Assembly (NCBI GenBank): GCA_945833895.1
Contig: CAMAGQ010000007.1
Location: 1-24,479 of the forward strand
DNA length: 24,479 bases
Direction: 5' to 3'
From: an uncultured bacterium
Lineage (GTDB): Bacteria; Cyanobacteriota; Vampirovibrionia; Gastranaerophilales; Gastranaerophilaceae
Shown here in pieces: positions 14,097 through 21,615 of the stretch. The first letter of the stretch is position 1. Every line of letters begins with the position of its first letter. The position numbers and the translations under genes were made by a program. The notes beneath the pieces were generated by a model. It searched no databases, was not told where the DNA came from, and saw nothing but the letters and a program-made list of their open reading frames with translations.

Positions 14097-14321
14097 ATGA
14101 GTAAAGATTTTTTTGAAAACGGATGTTTCTTACCGGAATGGACTTCTGACACACACGAAGAAGCAATTCCACAAGCAAATACAGCCGGAAAATTTAAGGA
14201 TAAAGAAACCCTGTTGCAGGAGTTGAAAGAAATCAAACAACGAATGCACGACATTAGAGCAAAAGAGTGGCAATTGGCGAAATTGTTAGAATTTCATAAC
14301 CACAAACTAGCCAGAGAATAA
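14097..14321 (+). CDS. Small hypothetical protein with C-terminal coiled coil, 74 aa
   Basis: I do not recognise this protein. It begins MSKDFFENGCFLPEW and, after a polar linker, carries a charged heptad-like helix (about residues 31-70, KDKETLLQELKEIKQRM onward) likely to form a coiled coil. I start it at 14097, where GGAG lies 9 nt upstream, rather than at an earlier in-frame start at 14073. It is the second gene of the pair with 13863-14069 and is followed 18 nt later by a terminator. A role as an adaptor or partner of its neighbour is possible; nothing in the sequence proves it. Confidence 0.65.
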   Translation: MSKDFFENGCFLPEWTSDTHEEAIPQANTAGKFKDKETLLQELKEIKQRMHDIRAKEWQLAKLLEFHNHKLARE

Positions 14322-14339
14322 CGGCTACCGGACAAATTT

Positions 14340-14366
14340 AATCCCGCAGTAATTGCTGCGGGATTT
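14340..14366 (+). terminator. Intrinsic terminator after the small gene pair
   Basis: AATCCCGCAG (14340-14349) pairs perfectly with CTGCGGGATT (14356-14365) around a 6-nt loop. The T tract (TTTCGTTATT) is interrupted. It also lies just beyond the leftward plsC gene and might stop that operon too, though the T run on that side is poor. Confidence 0.75.
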
Positions 14367-14397
14367 CGTTATTATAAAATTCAAACACAAAAAACTA

Positions 14398-15057
14398 CTA
14401 TAATTCTTCTTTTTTCTTGTGTTCAAGTTTTAGAAATTCGACAATACTTCGTATCTTTTCAGTAAATTCTTTTGTTGAAGTATTATCATAATAAACAGGT
14501 TCTGACACATAAACATCCGCAATGAACGGAACCCATAAGATTTCGCCTTTCGGTAAGATTTTATCAGGGCCGTTGATGTAGCAAGGAATAACAGGGATAT
14601 CAGGATTCATTCTTGCAATATGAGCAACACCTGATTTGAATTTGCTCAACTCATTACTTTCGCCCCGAGTTCCTTCCGGATAAATTATAATAGTTTCACC
14701 CGCTCTGAGTTTTTCATTAATATCCTTGAACAACTCTTCTTCCGTTGCTTTGCGAACCTTGCGCGAAATAGGAATTATCCCGAGCAATTTCGTAAAAACA
14801 AACCTTTTAAATTTTGTATTACAAAAATAATCCGCCGCTGCCACCGGATGAATTTTCAAAATTTGCGAACAGTTAAACAAACTCATCAACAAAAGTGTAT
14901 CTATATGGCTATTGTGGTTTGCAACAATGATTGAAGGCGATTTATCAACTTTCGGAAGATTTCCGGCACCCGATACGTTCACCCCCAAAACCAGATAAAT
15001 AAACGGTTTTATGATGAATAAAAATAACATATATTTCAAAAAATTAAAAAATATCAT
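14398..15057 (-). CDS. PlsC-type 1-acylglycerol-phosphate acyltransferase
   Basis: The 219-aa protein is a lysophospholipid acyltransferase of the PlsC family, which adds an acyl chain to lysophosphatidate or a related lysolipid at the membrane. The catalytic NHNSHID motif has His48 and Asp53 (HxxxxD), and PEGTRGE (127-133) binds the acceptor phosphate. The first 25 residues form a hydrophobic anchor. AGAGG lies 9 nt before the ATG, and the start follows the cdsA stop by 2 nt (TAATTATG), so it is coupled to it. It ends the four-gene lipid operon. The length is at the short end for the family, and both motifs are intact. Confidence 0.93.
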   Translation of the reverse strand: MIFFNFLKYMLFLFIIKPFIYLVLGVNVSGAGNLPKVDKSPSIIVANHNSHIDTLLLMSLFNCSQILKIHPVAAADYFCNTKFKRFVFTKLLGIIPISRKVRKATEEELFKDINEKLRAGETIIIYPEGTRGESNELSKFKSGVAHIARMNPDIPVIPCYINGPDKILPKGEILWVPFIADVYVSEPVYYDNTSTKEFTEKIRSIVEFLKLEHKKKEEL

Positions 15058-15059
15058 AA

Positions 15060-16016
15060 TTAATGACCTCTTGTTATAACTATTGAATTAATGTACGCAA
15101 AATAATGGAAAAACAACGGAGCAGTGAATATCAAACTGTCAAACCTATCCAAAATTCCGCCATGACCTGGAATAAGCGAACTTGTATCTTTCACTCCCAT
15201 ATCTCTTTTAACGGCAGACATCGTTACATCTCCAAAGAAACCTGCGATAGCAAGAACAGAACCGCAAAACGCAGACTGCAAAAGTGTGAACGGAGTCAAA
15301 ACAGGAGCAATCAGCATTGAAAGAATTGTTGTTCCGATTACACCGCCGATAAAGCCTTCCCACGTTTTATTAGGACTGACTTTAGGGATAATTTTGTGTT
15401 TTCCGAACATTTTTCCGCTGAACATCTGCATAAAATCGTTCGCAACCGTTATCAACAATATGAAAAATAACAACCCCAAACTTCCGCCAATAGGGTTGTA
15501 TTTAAACGGAATTGCAAGGATTAACGCAATATAACCAAGAGCGTAAACAGATGTCATCAAGCCCCATTGAATTGTAGCAATAGATTTCAAAAATCCGTCA
15601 GTATTTCCTATGGTAACCATTCTCATTGAGATTAGCAAAAATACATACAACGGAATGAACAAATAAAACAATGTCGCCCAGTTAATATAAATTATGTAAA
15701 ACTGTACAGGAATTGACCAATATGCCCATAACAAAACCCTTCTATCAGTTTTTCTTGTCGGAGTCAAAGAGAAAAATTCCTTTAGTGCCAAATAACTCAA
15801 CAAAGTAATTAGTGCAAATGCACAAATTTTGTTTGTACAAAATGCAACAGTGAAAATAACTACAATAAAAATAAAAGAACGAACTCTAATCAGCCAGTTG
15901 TCGACATTCTTTTTCTTGAACTGTAAAAACTTCAACACTCCCATTAACACGAACAAAAACCCGTATAATCCAAAGAGCATAAATTTTACATTTTCTGTAA
16001 TTATAAAATGTTCCAT
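15060..16016 (-). CDS. CdsA-type phosphatidate cytidylyltransferase
   Basis: This 318-aa integral membrane enzyme makes CDP-diacylglycerol from phosphatidate and CTP. The CTP_transf_1 signature occupies residues 267-293 and includes KRDMGVKD and PGHGGILDRFD, with all consensus residues present. VSPNKTWEG at 213-221 is also typical. At least seven hydrophobic segments are visible. AAGGAAC lies 4 nt before the ATG. The start shares its first base with the last base of the preceding stop (TAATG). Pairing with a CDP-alcohol transferase resembles E. coli ynbB next to ynbA, so this may be a second, pathway-specific CdsA rather than the housekeeping one. Confidence 0.92.
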   Translation of the reverse strand: MEHFIITENVKFMLFGLYGFLFVLMGVLKFLQFKKKNVDNWLIRVRSFIFIVVIFTVAFCTNKICAFALITLLSYLALKEFFSLTPTRKTDRRVLLWAYWSIPVQFYIIYINWATLFYLFIPLYVFLLISMRMVTIGNTDGFLKSIATIQWGLMTSVYALGYIALILAIPFKYNPIGGSLGLLFFILLITVANDFMQMFSGKMFGKHKIIPKVSPNKTWEGFIGGVIGTTILSMLIAPVLTPFTLLQSAFCGSVLAIAGFFGDVTMSAVKRDMGVKDTSSLIPGHGGILDRFDSLIFTAPLFFHYFAYINSIVITRGH

Positions 16017-16636
16017 TATTGTTCCTTTCCGCTAACTTCTTTTAGTGCATTGTGAAGTCTGTTAAAGATTGTATAAACAAGCAGTGCAATTATAACGTAA
16101 CAAACAATAGCCAGCACATTCGGCTCAACAGGAACATACATTAGAACCATTGCGAGAATACTAAACCAGAAGGCTCTGTCACTTTTACCCATAGGGCCGT
16201 CGTAATGGCGGGAAGCACCGATTTGAATACCCATAATTCCGACCATTTCGCTTAAGAGTGCAAGTATTGCAATTCCAAAGATTAACCAATCATTGACAAA
16301 ACAAACATACAAGAACGGAACATAAATTACTATGTCTGACAAAACGTCGCCCAACTCATTCAAAATAGCCCCAAGACTGCTTTTTTGATTATGTTCACGT
16401 GCAAGCATACCGTCAATAGCGTTCAGTGCCATTCTGATAAATAACGCAACAGGCAGCAGCCAGAATATATATTTACATTCTTCAGCGTAATAATAAATCG
16501 CAGCACCTGTCGCAACCGACAATAAAAATGCCGAAATTGTCACCTGATTTGCGGTAACGCCTATTTTTGCCAAATTCTCCGTAATCGGACGCAAAATCCC
16601 TTGAAATCTACTTTTTAACTGATAAACTGAAATCAT
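16016..16636 (-). CDS. CDP-alcohol phosphatidyltransferase family protein, altered motif
   Basis: A membrane enzyme of 206 aa. It belongs to the family that joins an alcohol to the phosphatidyl group of CDP-diacylglycerol (PgsA, PssA, YnbA). The full motif is D-x2-D-G-x2-A-R-x8-G-x3-D-x3-D. Here the first and third Asp are Asn: N72-x2-D75-G-x2-A-R-x8-G89-x3-N93-x3-D97, with the second and fourth Asp kept. From memory, YnbA-like proteins carry a similar pattern; I cannot check. About six hydrophobic segments follow. I start it at 16636 (AAAGAGGT 6 nt upstream) and not at the long in-frame ATG at 16804, which lies inside the preceding gene. Substrate and activity are unknown. Confidence 0.85.
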   Translation of the reverse strand: MISVYQLKSRFQGILRPITENLAKIGVTANQVTISAFLLSVATGAAIYYYAEECKYIFWLLPVALFIRMALNAIDGMLAREHNQKSSLGAILNELGDVLSDIVIYVPFLYVCFVNDWLIFGIAILALLSEMVGIMGIQIGASRHYDGPMGKSDRAFWFSILAMVLMYVPVEPNVLAIVCYVIIALLVYTIFNRLHNALKEVSGKEQ

Positions 16637-16676
16637 CTTTTTACCTCTTTCTTTTTGCTTATCACATTTATTTCTA

Positions 16677-19600
16677 CTATACAGAACAAGATTCATACCA
16701 TTGCAGCAAATCTCTGCGCTTAACCTTTCTGGTTGAAGTTTTCGGAAGTTCTTCCCTATGTAAAACAACAACCGTCGGCGTTTTGTACGATGCAAGATTT
16801 TCACTGCTTAAACTTTTAACCTCATCTTCCAAAAGTTTTTGAATTTCTTCATCAGATTTACTTTGAAGTTCATCTACAGGAACGATTACGGCACCAACTT
16901 CTTCCGTACCGGCTTTGTTTCCTGATTTAATCTTCAAAGACATAACGCAAACTTCTTTTATCAGACCTGAAGTTTCCAAAACAGCCTCAACCTCTTCAGG
17001 AAAAATCTTTTTACCACCGCCGAGAACAATCATATTCTTAATACGGCCTGTAATTTTTATATAACCCTGCCTGTCGATTTCGCCGATATCGCCCGTATGG
17101 AACCAGCCGTCCTCGTCAATAACCTCAGCCGTCGCCTCAGGTCTGTTGTAATACCCTTGCATAACATTTGAGCCGGAAACAAGAATTTCTCCGTTTTCCG
17201 CCAGTTTAACTCTGACCGATGGCAGCGGTTTGCCAACTGTTCCGAGTTTTGCACTGCCGTATCTGTTTGTCGAAATCGTCGGGCTGGTTTCTGTTAAACC
17301 GTACCCTTGGAATACCGGAATACCGATTCTTTCAAAAAATTCCGCAACTTCGTTTTCCAACGGTGCTCCTCCGCAGATGAAACATTCAAATTTACCACCC
17401 AAACCGTCGATTACAGATTTGAACATAATTCTTCTAACCTTGCGTGGCATGAATTTCGCAAGTTTATACATATAAGCAAACACTTTTTGTGCGAACTTCG
17501 GCTGTTTCTTAATCTGCTTTTCAATACTGTTTTTAAGCATTTTAGCAACAAGCGGAACAACTATCATATTTGTAACCTGCTTTTCCTTCATCGCAGAAGT
17601 CAATTCCTTAGGATTAAGCGATTTTATATAAACAATTTTCGCACCCATATAAAGCATTCCGAAAAATCCGCAGTCCAGTTCCAACAAGTGGTTTATCGGC
17701 AAAATTGAAAGCAAAGTATTCCTACTTGAAAGTTTGAACAGTTTTTCAAAATCTTTCAACTGAGAATAGATATTGCCAAAACTAATCATAACCCCTTTAG
17801 GATTACCGGTCGTGCCTGATGTGTAAACAATGAGTGCAGTTTCATCAAGTGAACGCTCCCTGCCGAGAGATTTTTCAACATCAGCTTCAAGTTTTGAAAC
17901 GGATGGGATTTCAGGATAACCTCTTTCTTCATCATCCAGAACAAATATTTTCTCAACAGACGCAACATTATTTTTAACCTCGATTGCATGTTCAAGATAA
18001 TGGCTTGAACACAGTATAAATCTAGGGTTACAGTCGTTCAAAATGTGAGTGTGTTCAGGAACGGTAAGTTTGACATCAAGCGGAACAGTGATTGCACCCG
18101 TTTGAATTGCCGCAAATATCCCGATACCGAATTCAGGACGGGATTCGGAAATTATTGCAATTCTTTCCCCTCTTTGAACATTTTCACTTTCTATCAAATA
18201 ATTTGCCAAATGTTTTGCTTCTCGTGAAAGTTCAATATAAGCAAGTTCTTCATATCCTGATTTTGTTTTCAGGGATAAGGCTTTCACCTGACCGTATATA
18301 TCACTTTTGGTCTGCATCAAGTCCAAAAAGTTTGAATATTGTTTTTTATTAATACTATAGCGCGAACGTCTTTCAAGAGAGTGTTTCATGAAATTAACAC
18401 GCTTTTGAAGTTCTTTTGCCGTTTCTTTTTCGTCTTTATTATCAGCGTAAACAGGCTGACCGAACTGGATTACGATATGATTGAACAATTTCGGAAGTTT
18501 TCTGCCTTTTCCCCAGGTTTCAAATCCGCCCTTAATCGCAAACGGTACAATCGGGCAGTTTGCATGTTCAGCCATAATACAAACCCCTCGGTTAAATTTG
18601 CACAAATTACCGTCAGTGGTAAATCTGCCTTCCGGAAAGATTACCACCGCTTCACCGCCCAAAAGTTTATTAACAGCCGCCTCGATTGCATCAAGCCCAT
18701 GTCCAAACTGCAAAGGCAAAACGTTATAAAACTTCAACAAATGTTTAATTATCGGAACTTTGAACGCCGCAGGCCCTGTCACAAACCACAACTGACGTTT
18801 GGTTGCCATCTGGATTATCAAAGGATCAAGATGTCCCGTGTGATTTCCCGCAAGAATAACCTTGCCGGTTTTCGGAATATTTTCAACACCTTCAACCTTG
18901 TATCTGAACAAACACAAGAAAATCTGTCCGACAGTGGATTTTAGCAAGAAATAACGAAAATCCTTATCAAACAGGATTATAAATACCGCCATCAAAACGC
19001 AAACGTAAGCGATTGTCTGAACAATAGTTATAGCCTCAACGTTAAAATCTAACCCCAAAGAAACAACCAGTGTACCTGTTAAGTTTGCAAAAGTAGAAAC
19101 CATGCCCTTAAACGCAAACACCTTACCTCTAACACTGTCGTGAGTAGATTTTTGGATAATGGTATCAAGAACAATCTGCAAACAGGTTGCGAAAAATCCG
19201 ATTACCCCGAGCCACAAAACCGCTCTATCATAAGTCGAACACATTCCGCCCGTTGCAAACGCTATTGCTAACCCGAAGAACGAAACCGCCAAAAACTTAT
19301 GAAATTTAATTCTTCTTGCAAGAAAAAAAGTGAAAATCGTCGCAACACAACCGCCAGAACCAAGCATTCCCTGCAATTTTGTCAAACCTTGAATACCGAC
19401 ATTAAAAGTATCTGTTGCAATTGCGTTCATACTGCTGTAAAAAGTCGCGTGAATTAAAGATAAAATAACAACCAGCCCGATTATGTCACAAGCCTTTTTA
19501 TGTTTTTGCAAAAATCTTATTGCACTGACTTCTTCAACTTGTTTTTTATTATTTTCGTCTTTTCTGATTTGTACAATCCCTAAAAACGCTATCGCCAGCA

Positions 19601-20174
19601 AATAACAAGCGACACACAAATAAGCACCGTTTACCAATCCGAACTTAGCAATAAAAGCACCGGCAAACACAGCCCCCGCCGTCATGGTCATTGTTTTTGC
19701 GGAAGATACTAAAGAGTTTGCACGTTTTAATTCGCTCAACGGAACAATATTAGGTAACGCCGCCATTTTGGCAGGATAGAAAAACGCCGTACCGATACCA
19801 AGCAGCAAGAAACTTACATAAACAAACACATTACTAACCTGAACATGCAGATGAAGTGTCAAAAATAAAAATGCCGCAAGAATTCCCAAACGATACAACG
19901 TGCTTATAATCATAATCTTCTTTCTGGAAACCCTGTCGACAATCATCCCCGCAATAGGAGCACAAACCAGCGACGGCAGGTAGAAAAAGAAAAATACCAA
20001 CGCAATCGCCGCCCCCGGAGCACCTGTTTGTGACATTATTAACGCAACTGTTAGTATCAAAATAAAAGCATCACCAAGCGTTGACAGTAACTGTCCTAAA
20101 AAGAAATTTATAAAATTTTTCGTAAAAACTCTCGTTCCGTCCTTGTACATCGCAATAATATTATTAACATTCAT
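16677..20174 (-). CDS. MFS / acyltransferase / acyl-AMP ligase fusion (LplT-Aas type)
   Basis: One long protein (1165 aa from the preferred start) joins three activities of lysophospholipid recycling. Numbers below count from the ATG at 20195. Residues about 25-410 are an MFS transporter with motif A (GMIVDRVSRKK, 83-93), like LplT, which flips lysophospholipids inward. Residues about 430-610 are a PlsC-type acyltransferase with NHTGHLD (451-457) and PEGRFTTDG (521-529). Residues about 630-1165 are an AMP-forming acyl ligase with TSGTTGNPKG (792-801), GYGLTET (964-970), HTGDIG (1033-1038) and Lys1152 in PKTSTRK, the Aas/acyl-ACP-synthetase role. In E. coli these are two genes, lplT and aas. 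I prefer the start at 20174 (M8). First gene of the lipid operon; 40 nt follow before the next. Confidence 0.92.
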   Translation of the reverse strand: MNVNNIIAMYKDGTRVFTKNFINFFLGQLLSTLGDAFILILTVALIMSQTGAPGAAIALVFFFFYLPSLVCAPIAGMIVDRVSRKKIMIISTLYRLGILAAFLFLTLHLHVQVSNVFVYVSFLLLGIGTAFFYPAKMAALPNIVPLSELKRANSLVSSAKTMTMTAGAVFAGAFIAKFGLVNGAYLCVACYLLAIAFLGIVQIRKDENNKKQVEEVSAIRFLQKHKKACDIIGLVVILSLIHATFYSSMNAIATDTFNVGIQGLTKLQGMLGSGGCVATIFTFFLARRIKFHKFLAVSFFGLAIAFATGGMCSTYDRAVLWLGVIGFFATCLQIVLDTIIQKSTHDSVRGKVFAFKGMVSTFANLTGTLVVSLGLDFNVEAITIVQTIAYVCVLMAVFIILFDKDFRYFLLKSTVGQIFLCLFRYKVEGVENIPKTGKVILAGNHTGHLDPLIIQMATKRQLWFVTGPAAFKVPIIKHLLKFYNVLPLQFGHGLDAIEAAVNKLLGGEAVVIFPEGRFTTDGNLCKFNRGVCIMAEHANCPIVPFAIKGGFETWGKGRKLPKLFNHIVIQFGQPVYADNKDEKETAKELQKRVNFMKHSLERRSRYSINKKQYSNFLDLMQTKSDIYGQVKALSLKTKSGYEELAYIELSREAKHLANYLIESENVQRGERIAIISESRPEFGIGIFAAIQTGAITVPLDVKLTVPEHTHILNDCNPRFILCSSHYLEHAIEVKNNVASVEKIFVLDDEERGYPEIPSVSKLEADVEKSLGRERSLDETALIVYTSGTTGNPKGVMISFGNIYSQLKDFEKLFKLSSRNTLLSILPINHLLELDCGFFGMLYMGAKIVYIKSLNPKELTSAMKEKQVTNMIVVPLVAKMLKNSIEKQIKKQPKFAQKVFAYMYKLAKFMPRKVRRIMFKSVIDGLGGKFECFICGGAPLENEVAEFFERIGIPVFQGYGLTETSPTISTNRYGSAKLGTVGKPLPSVRVKLAENGEILVSGSNVMQGYYNRPEATAEVIDEDGWFHTGDIGEIDRQGYIKITGRIKNMIVLGGGKKIFPEEVEAVLETSGLIKEVCVMSLKIKSGNKAGTEEVGAVIVPVDELQSKSDEEIQKLLEDEVKSLSSENLASYKTPTVVVLHREELPKTSTRKVKRRDLLQWYESCSV

Positions 20175-20299
20175 AAAAAATAATTTCTCCCTCATACTTT
20201 ACTTACGGATATTAAATTTCAGAGTTCGCCCCAAAACAGCGAATACTATCATCATAATAACATTACTTAATCTAATCGGCTAATATGTAACATTATTGC

Positions 20300-20328
20300 A
20301 AAAACCTCCTGAAAAACAGGAGGTTTTT
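20300..20328 (-). terminator. Bidirectional intrinsic terminator
   Basis: AAAAACCTCCTG (20300-20311) pairs perfectly with CAGGAGGTTTTT (20317-20328) around AAAAA, with T runs on both strands. It lies 13 nt past the stop of the 266-aa gene and so ends that leftward transcript. It separates it from the lipid operon, whose leader (20175-20299) has a small TTCGC/GCGAA hairpin (20225-20243) and no clear promoter. Confidence 0.85.
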
Positions 20329-20341
20329 TATTTGTCGTACT

Positions 20342-21142
20342 TTATTTAATCTTAGAAGCCCAACGCTGAACATATTTCCACGCTGTAGAAATATATCTAT
20401 CTGCACTGGATTTAGGGATTAAACCTTTCTTTGCATAATCTGTAGCCAAATCTTGAATGTGCTGGAATTTTTTAAGTTTTGCAAATACTGCCTCACCCAA
20501 TTTCGTTACAGGCTTATTCTTTTTCAATAGAGTTGCTAATGGCGGAGTATATGTTCCAAGCGCATCTTGAGCAATTACCATACCCGGTCTTAATTTTGTT
20601 GCAGCAGCCCCTGTTTTTGCGGCTTCTGATGTCAAAACATGAGTCATTCCCTCTGTTGGAATAGTAATACCAATATTCGCATCTTTCACTGCTTTAACTT
20701 TTGTTCCTAACTTATTTAATTTTCCAACCAGATATTCGCCTGTTTTCGCATCTCTGTGAGTTGATTCCATTAACTTGACATCAACACTGCCTGCCTGATC
20801 AAGTAATGTCTTTTTACCTTTTGCTTTTGCAAATTTCTGCCAACGTGCATCCATATAATCCAAAGCCTGCTGCCCATAAGTCATTCGCAGCTCACCCGGT
20901 TTCATGTGATAGTCTGTTCCAAAACCACCCCAACGGTTATTAATATGAGTAGGTTTTGTCAAAACTTCAATTTCTGTAATTAATTTTGGATCAGTCACAG
21001 GGAATTTCGTACCCGCAGGAACTCCGGCATGTAAATTTACCGCTCTTTCCAGTGCTTCTTTACTGCCCGGTCCGATAATACCCTTCCCGTATTTATTGTA
21101 TCCTTGATTAGGTACCTGCTGCCAAAGATAAGTTTCTGCCAC
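20342..21142 (-). CDS. Lysine-rich hypothetical protein, 266 aa
   Basis: I do not recognise a family. The protein is soluble and strongly basic, rich in Lys, Ala and Thr, with no signal peptide, membrane segment or cysteine. Visible segments are a Trp/Gly-rich N-terminal third (WQQVPNQGYNKYGKGIIGPG and RWGGFGTDYHMKPGELRMTYG), a Lys-rich middle (KFAKAKGKK, about 103-111) and a helical C-terminus ending YISTAWKYVQRWASKIK. The start codon is GTG at 21142 with a perfect AAAGGAGGT 8 nt upstream, suggesting efficient translation. It is monocistronic, with its own terminator 13 nt after the stop. A phage-structural or nucleic-acid-binding role is possible from composition only. Confidence 0.85.
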   Translation of the reverse strand: MAETYLWQQVPNQGYNKYGKGIIGPGSKEALERAVNLHAGVPAGTKFPVTDPKLITEIEVLTKPTHINNRWGGFGTDYHMKPGELRMTYGQQALDYMDARWQKFAKAKGKKTLLDQAGSVDVKLMESTHRDAKTGEYLVGKLNKLGTKVKAVKDANIGITIPTEGMTHVLTSEAAKTGAAATKLRPGMVIAQDALGTYTPPLATLLKKNKPVTKLGEAVFAKLKKFQHIQDLATDYAKKGLIPKSSADRYISTAWKYVQRWASKIK

Positions 21143-21300
21143 GTTAATTTACCTCCTTTTACTGTTCAACCTGATTTAAGACAAATTTATCCGGCACAAT
21201 AAAAGCCTTTATTGCGTTCTTGTAAATTGTTACCGTTTAAAATCCTGCCTTACTTTTTATAAAACAATCCGGAGGAAATTATTGCCACACGGGCATCACA

Positions 21301-21321
21301 TCATATCATATCATATCATAT
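21301..21321. repeat. TCATA pentamer tandem repeat
   Basis: Four exact copies of TCATA run head to tail, preceded by a near copy TCACA (21296-21300). Sixty bases on is a run of eight G (21380-21387). Both are slippage-prone, but no promoter or start codon sits next to them. Confidence 0.7.
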
Positions 21322-21442
21322 AGGGCATTATAACTGGGTTTGAGGCATTTTAAAATCCATCTTTACATTTCGTTACATTGGGGGGGGAGGTAAATATATA
21401 GGACCTAAGGGAAGTGCAAAGTGATTGGTAGCATTATGCCCC

Positions 21443-21522
21443 GTGCGGACGAGCACCCCTCTCCCGATGGGCGAGGGGAACAAAACTACGTCATTCTGAG
21501 GGAGTGAAACGACCGAAGAAAC
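21443..21522. repeat. Second copy of the paired dispersed modules
   Basis: A GTGC/GCAC hairpin (21443-21446 with 21453-21456) and CCCCTC (21456-21461) pairing with GAGGGG (21473-21478) are followed by GTCATTCTGAGGG and CCGAAGAAACC (21490-21522). The same two modules lie at 81-121 and 282-350, in the reverse order and further apart. Confidence 0.55.
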
Positions 21523-21559
21523 CTTTGCTATATACAAGCCCCCATTCAATGTAAACTAA

Positions 21560-21594
21560 AAAACTAGTCCTCGCAAATTACAAGGACTAGTTTT
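21560..21594 (-). terminator. Intrinsic terminator of the RNA polymerase gene
   Basis: AAAACTAGTCCT (21560-21571) pairs perfectly with AGGACTAGTTTT (21583-21594) around an 11-nt loop. On the minus strand the stem closes into a run of T. It lies 21 nt past the stop of the beta' gene, as expected at the end of an rpoB-rpoC operon. Confidence 0.85.
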
Positions 21595-21615
21595 ATTAGT
21601 TTCTATGACTATAAA

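Larger units (their letters stand above)
21143..21615. other. Repeat-bearing intergenic region
   Basis: No gene is visible in these 473 bases. From left to right they hold the leader of the 266-aa gene, with a 7-bp hairpin (CAATAAA 21197-21203 with TTTATTG 21208-21214), a four-copy TCATA tandem (21301-21320), a run of eight G (21380-21387), the two dispersed modules (21443-21522) and the RNA polymerase gene terminator (21560-21594). I see no confident promoter. Confidence 0.6.

Noticed and set aside
16637..16804. Longer start for the CDP-alcohol transferase
   Set aside because: It would lie inside the end of the fusion gene and adds a Cys/Arg-rich tail unlike the family; AAAGAGGT supports 16636.
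17307..17708. 133-aa ORF on the plus strand
   Set aside because: Shadow of the acyl-AMP ligase domain; Phe/Asn/His-rich composition and no supporting signals.
18339..18944. 201-aa ORF on the plus strand
   Set aside because: It is the reverse shadow of the acyltransferase part of the fusion gene, whose motifs are plainly on the minus strand; low-complexity composition and no ribosome binding site.
21296..21321. CRISPR-like tandem repeat
   Set aside because: The unit is five bases with no spacers and no cas genes nearby; it is a simple sequence repeat.
21421..21480. tRNA or small structured RNA in the GC-rich patch
   Set aside because: The hairpins do not form a cloverleaf and match the dispersed repeat at 282-350 instead.
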